Both the position numbers and the translations under genes were made by a program. The notes under the pieces were generated by a model that was not told the DNA's origin, did not search any database, and was given only the letters and a program-made list of their open reading frames with translations. From Alcaligenaceae bacterium (GTDB lineage Bacteria > Pseudomonadota > Gammaproteobacteria > Burkholderiales > Burkholderiaceae_B): 55,631 nucleotides of DNA. Below are positions 7,744-16,330 of the stretch, piece by piece (within the stretch, counting starts at the first letter, position 1; every line of letters begins with the position of its first letter). The stretch is taken from assembly GCA_947380655.1 (NCBI GenBank), contig CANCRX010000015.1, positions 1-55,631 of the forward strand, in the 5' to 3' direction.

Positions 7744-8508
7744 TTATATTTCAGTCAATTCAGATACTTCTCGTAGTAACTCTTGGAGTGGCAGCGTTAA
7801 TTTTTTAACGACGTCACAATAATTTTCACTCGTCGTTAAACTCGTGTTTAGCGCATAGGTCGTGCCGTGTATATAAAGTGGTGCTGCTACGGCTACAACC
7901 CCTGGTTGCCAGGATGCCGCGCAGTATCCCTTGGTTTGTATATCGCTGATGCATTTTTCAATGTCCTTAAGCAGAGATATTTGCCAAAGGGCAGTTCTGC
8001 GCTGGCGAAAAATCTTATAGAGCGGTTTGCGCTCTTTGAGTGAAAGTGTGGAAAGATACGCTCGTCCAAGCGATGTCAACTCCATCGGTACGCGTTGACC
8101 AGACACTACATTTCTGAAAGCAACTCTGCGCTTGTATCTGATAGATTCCAGATACACCATCTCATCTCGATCAGCCGCAGCCAGTCCTACATTGATCCCG
8201 TGGCTTTCTGCCAGAGCACGCATTTTCGGAGCAATGAGTTGGAGGACTTGAGATCCAGTTCGCATCGAGTGTGCAAAACTGAGCGTAGCGGGTGCGAGTC
8301 TGTAGGCACGTTGTTCTGAGTCAAATTCTAATATTCCTGTGCTTACAAGCGTTTGCGTCAGTCGACTTACTGTCGATTTAGCCAAACCAGCACGTTCAGC
8401 AATTTCACTATTTCCCAGTAAATATGACCCGGGTCTGAATGCACGCAATATTTCGATTCCTCTTTCGAGTGATCGATTGGTTTTGCCTGATTTCATTTGA
8501 CTAATCAT
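7744..8508 (-). CDS. IclR-family transcriptional regulator
   Basis: This 254-residue protein has the IclR layout: an N-terminal winged helix (about 12-75; SLERGIEILRAFRPGSYLLGNSEIA, then AGLAKSTVSRLTQTLVSTGIL as recognition helix and YRLAPATL as wing end) and a C-terminal effector domain with NVGLAAADRDEMVYLES, TSLGRAYLSTL and GVVAVAAPLY. IclR members respond to small carboxylates or aromatic acids and often control the divergent operon. Here the divergent genes are a receptor, a crotonase and an acyl-CoA synthetase, so this protein probably controls that pathway. Two palindromes in the intergenic DNA are candidate sites. ATG 8508 and 8496 are both possible starts. Confidence 0.92.
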   Translation of the reverse strand: MISQMKSGKTNRSLERGIEILRAFRPGSYLLGNSEIAERAGLAKSTVSRLTQTLVSTGILEFDSEQRAYRLAPATLSFAHSMRTGSQVLQLIAPKMRALAESHGINVGLAAADRDEMVYLESIRYKRRVAFRNVVSGQRVPMELTSLGRAYLSTLSLKERKPLYKIFRQRRTALWQISLLKDIEKCISDIQTKGYCAASWQPGVVAVAAPLYIHGTTYALNTSLTTSENYCDVVKKLTLPLQELLREVSELTEI

Positions 8509-8560
8509 CGGTATCTTAAGTCTTTGTGATAAATATTAATGGCTCGATTGAAATGTGTTT

Positions 8561-8579
8561 AATTCCACCTGATGGAATT
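8561..8579. promoter_or_regulatory. Candidate IclR operator
   Basis: AATTCCA and TGGAATT form a perfect 7-bp inverted repeat around a 5-bp centre (8561-8567 and 8573-8579). It lies between the divergent IclR and receptor genes. TTCCA/TGGAA half sites are common in IclR-family operators. Confidence 0.5.
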
Positions 8580-8631
8580 CAAGACTAACTTTAATTTGAA
8601 TTCTAGCCTAAGCTTCTAACTTGTTTGTCAT

Positions 8632-8645
8632 GTCATACGTATGAC
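8632..8645. promoter_or_regulatory. 14-bp perfect palindrome upstream of receptor gene
   Basis: GTCATACGTATGAC at 8632-8645 is a perfect palindrome about 40 bases ahead of the receptor start. It may be a second operator for the divergent IclR regulator or for another regulator; its sequence differs from the palindrome at 8561-8579. Confidence 0.45.
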
Positions 8646-8686
8646 CAGAAAATGCCTCTATTTACTTAGTACCGGGAGTGTGCATC

Positions 8687-9658
8687 TTGCTTAGTAAAAT
8701 CCTGCCTTTATGGTTGATTGCATTCGTCACTTTTTTTGTTTTTAATGGGCAGCAGTCCTTCGCCGCTTATCCAGACAAAGCCATTCGTTTAATTGTTCCC
8801 TTCGCACCTGGCGGTGGTACGGATCAAATTTCTCGCGCTTTGGGTGCTGGCATGGCAAAAGCACTCGGACAGCCTGTTGTGATTGAAAATAAACCAGGCG
8901 CGGGTACGGTAATCGGTATGGATACGGTAGCCAGAAGCGCAGCGGATGGCTACACCTTGGTCATGGCAACCTTTGCCCACGCGGTCAACCCAAGCCTGCA
9001 GCTTAAATTGCCGTATGACAATGACCGCTCCTTTGATCCGATCGCGTTAGTCGCGCGAGGACCAAACGTACTGGCGGTACGGTCAGAAAGTCCCTACAGG
9101 ACAGTGGAGGCGATCATTGCCGCGGCTCAGGCAAACCCCGGTGTGTTGACCTACGCCTCACAAGGCAATGGCACCTCGGCGCATCTTGCGGGTGAGATGT
9201 TTATTAACCTTGCAAAAGTAGAGTTGACCCACGTGCCTTATCGCGGAGCGGGGCCAGCCATGACAGATTTGCTGGGCGGGCAAGTTGATCTTTTTTTTGG
9301 AACCGCAGCGGCTGTCTCACCTTTAATGGCGAGTGGGAAATTACGCGCAATCGCTGTGACAAGCGCTTTGCCTTCTCCAGCCTTCAAGGATGTACCGACT
9401 GTCAGTGCAACCATTCCCGATTATGCAGTAGAAAGCTGGTACGGTTTGTATGCGCCAGCCGGAACACCGAAAGAGGTGATCTCAATACTACATTCTGCAA
9501 TCGCGCAGGCGGTCAAAGCGCCCGATTTTGTAAAGAAGGTCGAGCACGAGGGCCTGACCATTGCCGTGGGAAGTCCTGGTGAATTGCAGATGTATGTCCA
9601 GGGCGAACAAGCGCGCTGGAAAAAAATCATTACAGAAAACAAAATTCAATTTCAATAA
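8687..9658 (+). CDS. TctC/Bug-family receptor protein
   Basis: This is a 323-residue periplasmic receptor. The signal peptide (LSKILPLWLIAFVTFFVF, ending near QQSFA) precedes AYPDKAIRLIVPFAPGGGTDQIS; further landmarks are VIENKPGAGTVIG, YASQGNGTSAHLAGEMF and HVPYRGAGPAMTDLLGGQV, and the protein ends in IQFQ. TTG 8687 is preferred since GGGAG (8674-8678) is 8 bases upstream; GTG 8678 lies inside that site. It is the first gene of an operon with a crotonase and an NDP-forming acyl-CoA synthetase, so its ligand is probably the acid that the synthetase activates. Confidence 0.92.
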   Translation: MLSKILPLWLIAFVTFFVFNGQQSFAAYPDKAIRLIVPFAPGGGTDQISRALGAGMAKALGQPVVIENKPGAGTVIGMDTVARSAADGYTLVMATFAHAVNPSLQLKLPYDNDRSFDPIALVARGPNVLAVRSESPYRTVEAIIAAAQANPGVLTYASQGNGTSAHLAGEMFINLAKVELTHVPYRGAGPAMTDLLGGQVDLFFGTAAAVSPLMASGKLRAIAVTSALPSPAFKDVPTVSATIPDYAVESWYGLYAPAGTPKEVISILHSAIAQAVKAPDFVKKVEHEGLTIAVGSPGELQMYVQGEQARWKKIITENKIQFQ

Positions 9659-9678
9659 ATAACTGCTTGGGGATTTCA

Positions 9679-10470
9679 ATGGAATACAAACTCATAAACA
9701 TGGATGTGCAGTCTTCAATCGCCACGATTACCTTTAATCGTCCCGAGAAACGCAATGCCATGAGTGATGATATGCGTACGGAATTCATCCATGCGCTTGA
9801 GCATATTTCTGCTGACAAGGGGATCCGCGCGTTGGTGATTACTGGCTCAGGTAAAGGATTCTGCGCAGGGGGGGATATCGCTGGTATGGAAAAGCGCATG
9901 AGCGCTCCAACCGGTGAAATCGCTTTTAATGGCTGGCACAGACAGCAGCGTGTTCACCACACTCAAACACTATTGCACTCGATGCCTAAGCCTACCATTG
10001 CGGCGGTCAATGGTGCCGCTTCTGGCTTGGGGGCTGACACGGCGCTCGCCTGTGATTTTCTGATCGGTAGTGAGTATGCCAATTTCACGTGGTCATATAT
10101 CAATCGCGGAATTATTCCTGATGGTGGCGGTATGTATTTGCTGCCGCGCCGGGTGAGTTTATCGATGGCAAAACAACTGATTTTTTCGGGTCGTAAAGTG
10201 GATGCCGAAGAGGCCTTGTCACTCGGTATTCTGGATCGTAAATCTTCAAGTGCTGATTTATTGGCGGATGCTCAAGCCTGGGCGAAAGAGTTGAGCAAAG
10301 GTTCAGGAACCGCACTGGCACTTTCTAAAACTATTCTGAATCAGTCCTACGAATCCACTGCGCATCAAGTTTTTGCGCAGGGTAGTCAGGCTCAGGGTAT
10401 TTGCTATACAAGCACTGAGCATCGCAATGCAGTCTTGGCATTTCTTGAAACCAATAGTAAAAAAGGCTGA
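9679..10470 (+). CDS. Crotonase-family protein, PaaG-like isomerase/hydratase
   Basis: This 263-residue protein has the crotonase fold. The oxyanion-hole segments are GFCAGGDIAGM (about 60-70) and NGAASGLGAD (111-120). Classical enoyl-CoA hydratases use two glutamates; here the first position carries Asp120 and the second is not Glu (FTWSYINRG). Instead IIPDGGGMYLLPRR supplies Asp148, the acid position of PaaG/isomerase-type members. A ring or double-bond isomerisation of an acyl-CoA is therefore more likely than simple hydration. GGGGAT before ATG 9679 supports this start. It lies between the receptor gene and the acyl-CoA synthetase in one operon. Confidence 0.88.
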   Translation: MEYKLINMDVQSSIATITFNRPEKRNAMSDDMRTEFIHALEHISADKGIRALVITGSGKGFCAGGDIAGMEKRMSAPTGEIAFNGWHRQQRVHHTQTLLHSMPKPTIAAVNGAASGLGADTALACDFLIGSEYANFTWSYINRGIIPDGGGMYLLPRRVSLSMAKQLIFSGRKVDAEEALSLGILDRKSSSADLLADAQAWAKELSKGSGTALALSKTILNQSYESTAHQVFAQGSQAQGICYTSTEHRNAVLAFLETNSKKG

Positions 10471-10476
10471 TGCGTG

Positions 10477-12579
10477 ATGAATGTGATTACACGCTTAATG
10501 AAACCGCAGCGCGTTGCTGTAATTGGTGCGTCTGCAGATATCTCAAAGACTGCCGGTCGGCCGGTCTCTTATTTGCTTAAACATGGCTTTACGGGCGAGA
10601 TCTATCCTGTTAACCCTAAAGCCTCAGAGATTTGTGGACTGCCTTGTTATCCAGATATTGCTTCCTTACCCGAGGTACCCGATGTTGGTATTGTGCTGCT
10701 CGGAGCGGAGCGTGCGCATCAGGCTGTCGCTGAGTTAGCGAAGATGGGCTGCTCGGCTGCGATCGTATTAGCGAGTGGCTATACCGAAGTCGGCGAAGAT
10801 GGGGCAAGACGCCAGGCGGAGCTGATCAAGGCCGCAGGCAGTATGCGTATCCTAGGACCCAACACCATTGGTCTGGTCAACATCACAGACGGGATTGTGT
10901 TGTCTGCTTCGGGCGCGCTGGAAATGGATCATTTTCCTTCTGGAGCAGTCAGTTTAGTCTCTCAAAGCGGCGGGATCTTGGGTTCTCTGTTGTCTCGCGC
11001 TGCAGCGCGCGGTATTGGTTTATCCAAACTGGTTTCAACCAGTAATGAAGTCGATCTTGAACTTTCAGACTTTATAGATTGGTTGATCGAGGACGATGCG
11101 ACAAAAGTTATTGCTTTATATGTTGAGTCAGTCAGAAATACCGAAAAATTTCGACAGGCTGCCTTGCGTGCAGCTGCGGCGGGTAAGCCGATTATTGCTT
11201 TTAAGATCGGTCGTTCAGAAGCAGGTGCGAAAGCCGCGATTTCTCATACTGGCGCACTGGCAGGTGCTGATCGGATGTATGACGCCTTGTTTAAACAGGT
11301 CGGTATCATTCGTGCGAATAGTTTTGATGAGTTACTGGATATTCCAGCGGCGCTCTCAACGGGGCGCAAGCTGGGTGGCAATCGTGTGGCGATTCTGACC
11401 TCGACGGGAGGTGCTGGAACACTTGTTTCTGATGCGTTGGGTGTTTCAGGTTTTGCAACACCTGCGCCAGACGAAATGACTGCTGGTGAACTCCGTGCAC
11501 TACAAAATGGTGATCACGCGGCCTTGGATCGCAACCCGATTGATGTCACGCTAGCGGGGTTGAAACCCGATCTGTTGAAAGGTGCCATCAGTTCATTGCT
11601 GCGTAGTCCGACCTATGATGCGTTAGTGGTGATTGTCGGGGCTTCCGGACTGGCCATGCCTGAGTTGATGTCAAACGCGATTAATAGTTGCCTGGGCTCA
11701 ACGGACAAACCTGTTATCGCTTATATCAGCCCGCATGCGCCAAAAATTGGAGCGTTGCTTACGCAAGGTGGAGTCCCTGCTTTTTCAGCACCGGAAAGCT
11801 GCAGTGCTGCCTTAGGTGCGATGTTGCACGCCAGTCAATGGAAAGCACCGACTCAATCAGATAGACCGACCACCAGCGTTGCTCTGGATACCATCCCGAC
11901 CGGTGCACTCGATGAGGCGCAGGCAAAACAGCTTTTTTCAAGATTCGGGATTCCCTGTGTCAACGAAATTGTCGTGAGTAGCGCTGAACAGGCGAGACAG
12001 GCCGCCGTGAAATTAGGCAGCCGTGTCGTACTCAAAATCCTCTCTTCAGAAATTTTGCATAAGAGTGATATGGGCGGCGTCGCGGTCAATCTGAATGCCG
12101 AGCAGATTGGAGATGGTCTTGAAAAGATGAAGGTGACGGTCAAGGCCAACGCAGGCATCACGCCTGAAAAATTCCTTGTGCAGGAAATGGTTTCTGGTGG
12201 AACAGAGTTAATCCTTGGTATGCATCGTGATCCCCTGGGGACTGCTATTTTGTTGGGCATGGGAGGCGTGACGGCGGAGTTACTTAAAGACACAGCGATG
12301 CGACTATTGCCCTCAGCAGGAGGACTTGCACCCGAAACAGCACGCCAGATGGCGATGGAGCTTAAAACCTGGCCTTTACTGGATGGTTATCGAGGCAGAG
12401 CGCCAGCTGATATTGATGCACTGGTTGCCGCAATTGTTTCCTTTTCTGAAATGGTCGCCCGGCTCGGTGAGCAACTCTTAGAGGCTGAAATCAATCCGCT
12501 CTTTGTTTTGGAACGGGGGCAGGGGGTAAAAGCTGCTGACGGTATTGCTGTCTTTAACTCCGAGGCAGGTACCACCTAG
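10477..12579 (+). CDS. NDP-forming acyl-CoA synthetase (acetate--CoA ligase, ADP-forming family)
   Basis: This 700-residue protein fuses the alpha- and beta-type parts of ADP-forming acyl-CoA synthetases. Residues 1-130 are the CoA-binding Rossmann domain (RVAVIGASADISKTAGRPV; GPNTIGLVN). The ligase-CoA domain contains the phosphorylated histidine H257 in ISHTGALAGAD. The C-terminal ATP-grasp domain (about 470-695) shows VVLKILSSEILHKSDMGGV, QEMVSGGTELILGMHRDP and EINPLFVL. It makes acyl-CoA from acid, CoA and ATP, giving ADP and Pi. The start may be GTG 10474 or ATG 10477, 3-6 bases after the crotonase stop. FerA of Sphingobium belongs to this superfamily, so a phenylpropanoid acid is one possible substrate. 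The 3' end overlaps the convergent crotonase gene by 26 bp. Confidence 0.92.
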   Translation: MNVITRLMKPQRVAVIGASADISKTAGRPVSYLLKHGFTGEIYPVNPKASEICGLPCYPDIASLPEVPDVGIVLLGAERAHQAVAELAKMGCSAAIVLASGYTEVGEDGARRQAELIKAAGSMRILGPNTIGLVNITDGIVLSASGALEMDHFPSGAVSLVSQSGGILGSLLSRAAARGIGLSKLVSTSNEVDLELSDFIDWLIEDDATKVIALYVESVRNTEKFRQAALRAAAAGKPIIAFKIGRSEAGAKAAISHTGALAGADRMYDALFKQVGIIRANSFDELLDIPAALSTGRKLGGNRVAILTSTGGAGTLVSDALGVSGFATPAPDEMTAGELRALQNGDHAALDRNPIDVTLAGLKPDLLKGAISSLLRSPTYDALVVIVGASGLAMPELMSNAINSCLGSTDKPVIAYISPHAPKIGALLTQGGVPAFSAPESCSAALGAMLHASQWKAPTQSDRPTTSVALDTIPTGALDEAQAKQLFSRFGIPCVNEIVVSSAEQARQAAVKLGSRVVLKILSSEILHKSDMGGVAVNLNAEQIGDGLEKMKVTVKANAGITPEKFLVQEMVSGGTELILGMHRDPLGTAILLGMGGVTAELLKDTAMRLLPSAGGLAPETARQMAMELKTWPLLDGYRGRAPADIDALVAAIVSFSEMVARLGEQLLEAEINPLFVLERGQGVKAADGIAVFNSEAGTT

Positions 12580-13363
12580 GCTGTCTTTTTTCTTTAAAAG
12601 AGGCGGTCCCCTCGGCGGCCTCGGCTGACTGGCGCACCTGTGCATGTTCTTTGACCAGAACCTCAAAGAGCTCGTCACCGAGTAAGGCCTCTGCAACCTG
12701 AAGTATCCTTGCTTTACTGGTAGAGACCGCCTGTGGACCATTCATCAGGATGGCATCAATGATCGTGTGACTGACCTCTTGTAACTTGTCGTCTGGACAC
12801 ACTTCGTGAACCAGTCCGATTGCTTTGGCCGTATTGGCACCAAATTTTTCACACGTTAAGGCATAACGTCTAAGATTTCTGGTCCCAATCGCTTGAACGA
12901 GTTGCGGAAAAATAATTCCTGCGACGAGTCCCCAGCGCGCTTCAGAAATTCCGAACATTGCGTGTTCACTGGCAATGACAATGTCGCAGGCCGAGATAAT
13001 GCCTGTTCCGCCACCGATACAGGCGCCTTTGACGATTGCGATGGTGGGGATGGGTAATTCGTTTAAGCGCCGAACGGCCTCAGCCGTCAAGCGGGATGCC
13101 TGTTCGTTAGCTGTTGGCTCTGTCTTACCTACACTGGCGATCCAGGTGAGATCTGCTCCCGCTTGAAAATGTTTGCCCTGGCCTTGCATCACAACGATAC
13201 GCAGACCTGGTTCGGTTGCCAGCTGATCCATCGCCTCATGCACACCGCGCAGCATGTCGCCGTTATACGCGTTATTGACTTCAGGACGGTTGAGGGTGAG
13301 AGTTGCGACCCCGCGCTCGTCTAGTTCACATAGCACGGCATTATTTCCAAAACTTTTTTTCAT
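12554..13363 (-). CDS. Enoyl-CoA hydratase/isomerase family protein, LiuC-like
   Basis: This 269-residue crotonase has LTLNRPEVNNAYNGDML, the first oxyanion segment HFQAGADLTW and the second GACIGGGTGIISACD. The second catalytic glutamate is kept as E141 (FGISEARWGLV) while the first position is Gly121. The block VQAIGTRNLRRYALTCEKF and the C-terminus FKEKRQPRWYLP resemble bacterial methylglutaconyl-CoA hydratases (LiuC). It is transcribed against the receptor-crotonase-synthetase operon and its last 26 bp overlap that operon's end. GGAGA 8 bases before ATG 13363 supports the start. Function may be hydration of a branched enoyl-CoA, but no other leucine-pathway gene is near. Confidence 0.9.
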   Translation of the reverse strand: MKKSFGNNAVLCELDERGVATLTLNRPEVNNAYNGDMLRGVHEAMDQLATEPGLRIVVMQGQGKHFQAGADLTWIASVGKTEPTANEQASRLTAEAVRRLNELPIPTIAIVKGACIGGGTGIISACDIVIASEHAMFGISEARWGLVAGIIFPQLVQAIGTRNLRRYALTCEKFGANTAKAIGLVHEVCPDDKLQEVSHTIIDAILMNGPQAVSTSKARILQVAEALLGDELFEVLVKEHAQVRQSAEAAEGTASFKEKRQPRWYLPRS

Positions 13364-13439
13364 TCTTATGTCTCCTGCGTTATTTTTAATATTATAGTGA
13401 TTCAGAGATTGTGAAGCTGCTAATTTTGAGGGGATTCAG

Positions 13440-16265
13440 ATGGGTCAAGCAACGGGTACAAAGAAAATTCCTCAGCAATTACAGGATCCTGAGCAGCCGT
13501 TGGTCGATGATATTCGTTTGCTTGGTCGGATACTCGGCGACGTGATCAGAGAGCAGGACGGTGATGAAATTTTCAATTTGATTGAGAATGTTCGAAAACT
13601 CTCTGTATCGTTCCATCGAGATGTTGATCAGCAGGCCAATAAAGATCTTAAAAAGTTACTTAAAAGCCTAAGTAGCGAGCGAGCTGTTCAGGTTCTGCGT
13701 GGCTTTACCTATTTCAGTCACTTAGCAAATCTGGCGGAAGATCGACATCACATTCGCAGGCGCGCGGTCTATGAGCGGATGGGTAGTTATCAGGACGGTA
13801 GTATAGAAATTGCGATGAAAAAGCTCCATTCTGCCGGAGTGACGAGCAAAATGATTGCAGAGTCGCTTGAGACGAGTCTCATTTCACCTGTCCTGACTGC
13901 ACATCCGACGGAGGTTCAACGCACTAGCATTCTGGATGCTGAGCGCGATATAGCGAATCTGCTGGCTGAGCGCGACGCGATCAAAGCCTTCTCCGTCGCA
14001 CAGACAACTAAAAAGGATGTACTGGCTGCGCGAGAGTTATTGCAAAACGAAGAGCAGATTCGTGCACGCGTGTTGCAGCTATGGCATACCCGATTGCTGC
14101 GCGTGACTAAGTTAACCGTCGCAGATGAAATCGAAAATGCACTGACATATTATGAGTCAACATTTCTGCGTCAGATCCCCAAAATTTATGCGCATCTCGA
14201 ACAGGAATTGCCTGGTTACAACGTTGCGAATTTTTTGAAAATGGGTCAGTGGATTGGTGGTGACCGTGATGGTAATCCTAATGTCACAGCTGAAACTCTT
14301 GATTATGCAATCGCTCGCCAAGCTGAACTCGTGTTGCGGCATTATCTAACTGAAGTCCATTATCTTGGAAAAGAACTCTCTGTTTCTGCATTGCTACTAG
14401 ATTTTCCGAAAGCGATGCAAACACTTGCTCAAGCATCGCCAGATAAGAATGAACATCGGCAGGATGAACCTTACAGAAGAGCATTGACTGGCATGTACTC
14501 TCGTTTAGCCGCCACGCTTAAAGTACTGACCGGTGCGGATGCTGCCCGACATGCCGTGCCTCCACAAAATCCTTATGCGAATGCGCAAGAATTTTTAGCT
14601 GATCTTAAAACCATCGAAGCCTCACTGATCGCTCAGAATGCGCTCGCGCTCTCTGATAGAAGACTTCACGCTCTGATCAGAGCTGTAGAGGTCTTTGGCT
14701 TTCATCTTGCTACGGTCGATTTGAGACAAAGTTCAGATAATCATGAGTGCGTTATTCATGAACTCTTGCAGGTAGCAGGGCTGGAGGAAAATTATTCTAA
14801 GCTCAACGAGGATCAAAAACGCTCAGTCTTAATGAGCCTGCTTAATGATGCACGATCCCTGAGGGTCATTGGCTGGGAATATTCCGATTGGACCCAGTCT
14901 GAGCTTGCTATTTTTGAGATGGCAAAAAAATTGCGTCAGTCTTTTGGACATGATGCGATTAGACATTACATTATTAGCCACACTGAAACCGTTAGCGATT
15001 TACTCGAAGTGCTGTTACTGCAAAAGGAATGTGGCCTATTGCTGGGAACTCTGGATAGTGATGCGCAGGCTGATCTGATTGTCGTACCGTTATTCGAGAC
15101 GATTGAAGACTTACGCAATGCAGCCCCGATTATGCGCGAGTTTTATGCATTGCCTGGTATCGCGGAGTTGGTGAAGCGCTCAGGCGCTGAGCAAGACATC
15201 ATGCTCGGTTACTCTGACAGTAATAAGGATGGCGGTATTTTCACCAGTAACTGGGAACTCTATTGCGCAGAGATCGCCTTGGTCGATTTATTTGAAAGTT
15301 TGGAAGAAACATTCACTATCCGTCTTCGCTTGTTTCACGGACGTGGCGGTACAGTGGGACGTGGAGGTGGTCCGAGTTACGAGGCAATTCTTGCGCAGCC
15401 TCCTGGTACGGTACGAGGCCAGATTCGATTGACAGAGCAGGGCGAGGTGATAGGCTCCAAATATGCGAATCCTGAAATTGGTCGTCGTAATCTCGAGACA
15501 CTTGTGGCTGCAACCCTTGAGGCGACCTTATTAAAACCTTCTAAACCTGCAACGAGTGAATTTTTAAAAGCAGCCTCAAAGCTCTCCCAAGAGAGTATGG
15601 GGGCTTATCGTAAGTTGGTGTACGAAACTCCAGGATTTGCCGATTACTTTTTTAGCGCGACTCCCATCAGGGAGATTGCCAAACTAAATATCGGTTCGCG
15701 ACCTGCGAGTCGTAAACCTAGTCAGAAAATCGAGGACCTACGTGCCATCCCTTGGGGGTTCAGTTGGGGGCAGTGTCGATTGACCTTGCCAGGCTGGTAT
15801 GGTTTTGGTTCCGCTGTTGAGAGTTTCCTGGAGTACGACGAGCCAGCACAGCGCAAAGCGGCGTTAGCGTTATTACAAAAAATGTATAAAAACTGGCCAT
15901 TTTTCCGAACACTTTTATCTAATATGGATATGGCGCTGGCAAAGAGTGATATTGCTCTGGCGTCACGCTATAGCGAGCTCGTAGCAGATACACGATTACG
16001 TAAACGGATTTTTAATGCGATTGAGACAGAATGGCAGAAAACGATTCAGGCGCTGGCGTTGGTCACTGGAGAAAAAAACCGGCTGGCGAATAATCCGGCA
16101 CTCGCCCGATCAATCCGTAATCGCTTTCCATACATCGATCCCTTGCATCATCTTCAGGTGGAACTCATTCGTCGCTACCGGCAAGGCGAGCAAGAGGAGA
16201 GGGTGCAACGAGGCATACATATTGCGATTAACGGCATTGCAGCGGGCCTGAGAAATACCGGCTGA
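13440..16265 (+). CDS. ppc: Phosphoenolpyruvate carboxylase
   Basis: The 941-residue cytoplasmic enzyme converts PEP and bicarbonate to oxaloacetate, refilling the TCA cycle. All signatures are present: LTAHPTEVQRTS with catalytic H155, GGDRDGNPNVT, the block MLGYSDSNKDGGIFTSNWELY with its lysine, and FHGRGGTVGRGGGPSYEAI, the glycine-rich PEP loop. Length fits the bacterial family, and the C-terminus ends IAAGLRNTG as expected. GAGGGG is placed about 8 bases ahead of ATG 13440. The gene stands alone between catabolic clusters and diverges from the LiuC-like gene. A large hairpin follows the stop. Confidence 0.98.
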   Translation: MGQATGTKKIPQQLQDPEQPLVDDIRLLGRILGDVIREQDGDEIFNLIENVRKLSVSFHRDVDQQANKDLKKLLKSLSSERAVQVLRGFTYFSHLANLAEDRHHIRRRAVYERMGSYQDGSIEIAMKKLHSAGVTSKMIAESLETSLISPVLTAHPTEVQRTSILDAERDIANLLAERDAIKAFSVAQTTKKDVLAARELLQNEEQIRARVLQLWHTRLLRVTKLTVADEIENALTYYESTFLRQIPKIYAHLEQELPGYNVANFLKMGQWIGGDRDGNPNVTAETLDYAIARQAELVLRHYLTEVHYLGKELSVSALLLDFPKAMQTLAQASPDKNEHRQDEPYRRALTGMYSRLAATLKVLTGADAARHAVPPQNPYANAQEFLADLKTIEASLIAQNALALSDRRLHALIRAVEVFGFHLATVDLRQSSDNHECVIHELLQVAGLEENYSKLNEDQKRSVLMSLLNDARSLRVIGWEYSDWTQSELAIFEMAKKLRQSFGHDAIRHYIISHTETVSDLLEVLLLQKECGLLLGTLDSDAQADLIVVPLFETIEDLRNAAPIMREFYALPGIAELVKRSGAEQDIMLGYSDSNKDGGIFTSNWELYCAEIALVDLFESLEETFTIRLRLFHGRGGTVGRGGGPSYEAILAQPPGTVRGQIRLTEQGEVIGSKYANPEIGRRNLETLVAATLEATLLKPSKPATSEFLKAASKLSQESMGAYRKLVYETPGFADYFFSATPIREIAKLNIGSRPASRKPSQKIEDLRAIPWGFSWGQCRLTLPGWYGFGSAVESFLEYDEPAQRKAALALLQKMYKNWPFFRTLLSNMDMALAKSDIALASRYSELVADTRLRKRIFNAIETEWQKTIQALALVTGEKNRLANNPALARSIRNRFPYIDPLHHLQVELIRRYRQGEQEERVQRGIHIAINGIAAGLRNTG

Positions 16266-16280
16266 TGCGCTTCGAAACTC

Positions 16281-16319
16281 CATCACCTGACGCTGTTGTT
16301 CAAGACAGCTCAGGCGATG
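16281..16319. terminator. Hairpin between convergent ppc and receptor genes
   Basis: CATCACCTGACGCTGT (16281-16296) pairs with ACAGCTCAGGCGATG (16305-16319) with one mismatch and one bulge. It lies between two convergent stop codons but has no clear T-run on either side, so it could be a transcript-end stabiliser or a factor-assisted terminator. Confidence 0.5.
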
Positions 16320-16330
16320 AGTAGGAATAA

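Noticed and set aside
11853..12293. A 146-codon minus-strand frame inside the acyl-CoA synthetase gene
   Set aside because: It is antisense to a well-conserved ATP-grasp domain, has low-complexity composition and no family resemblance.
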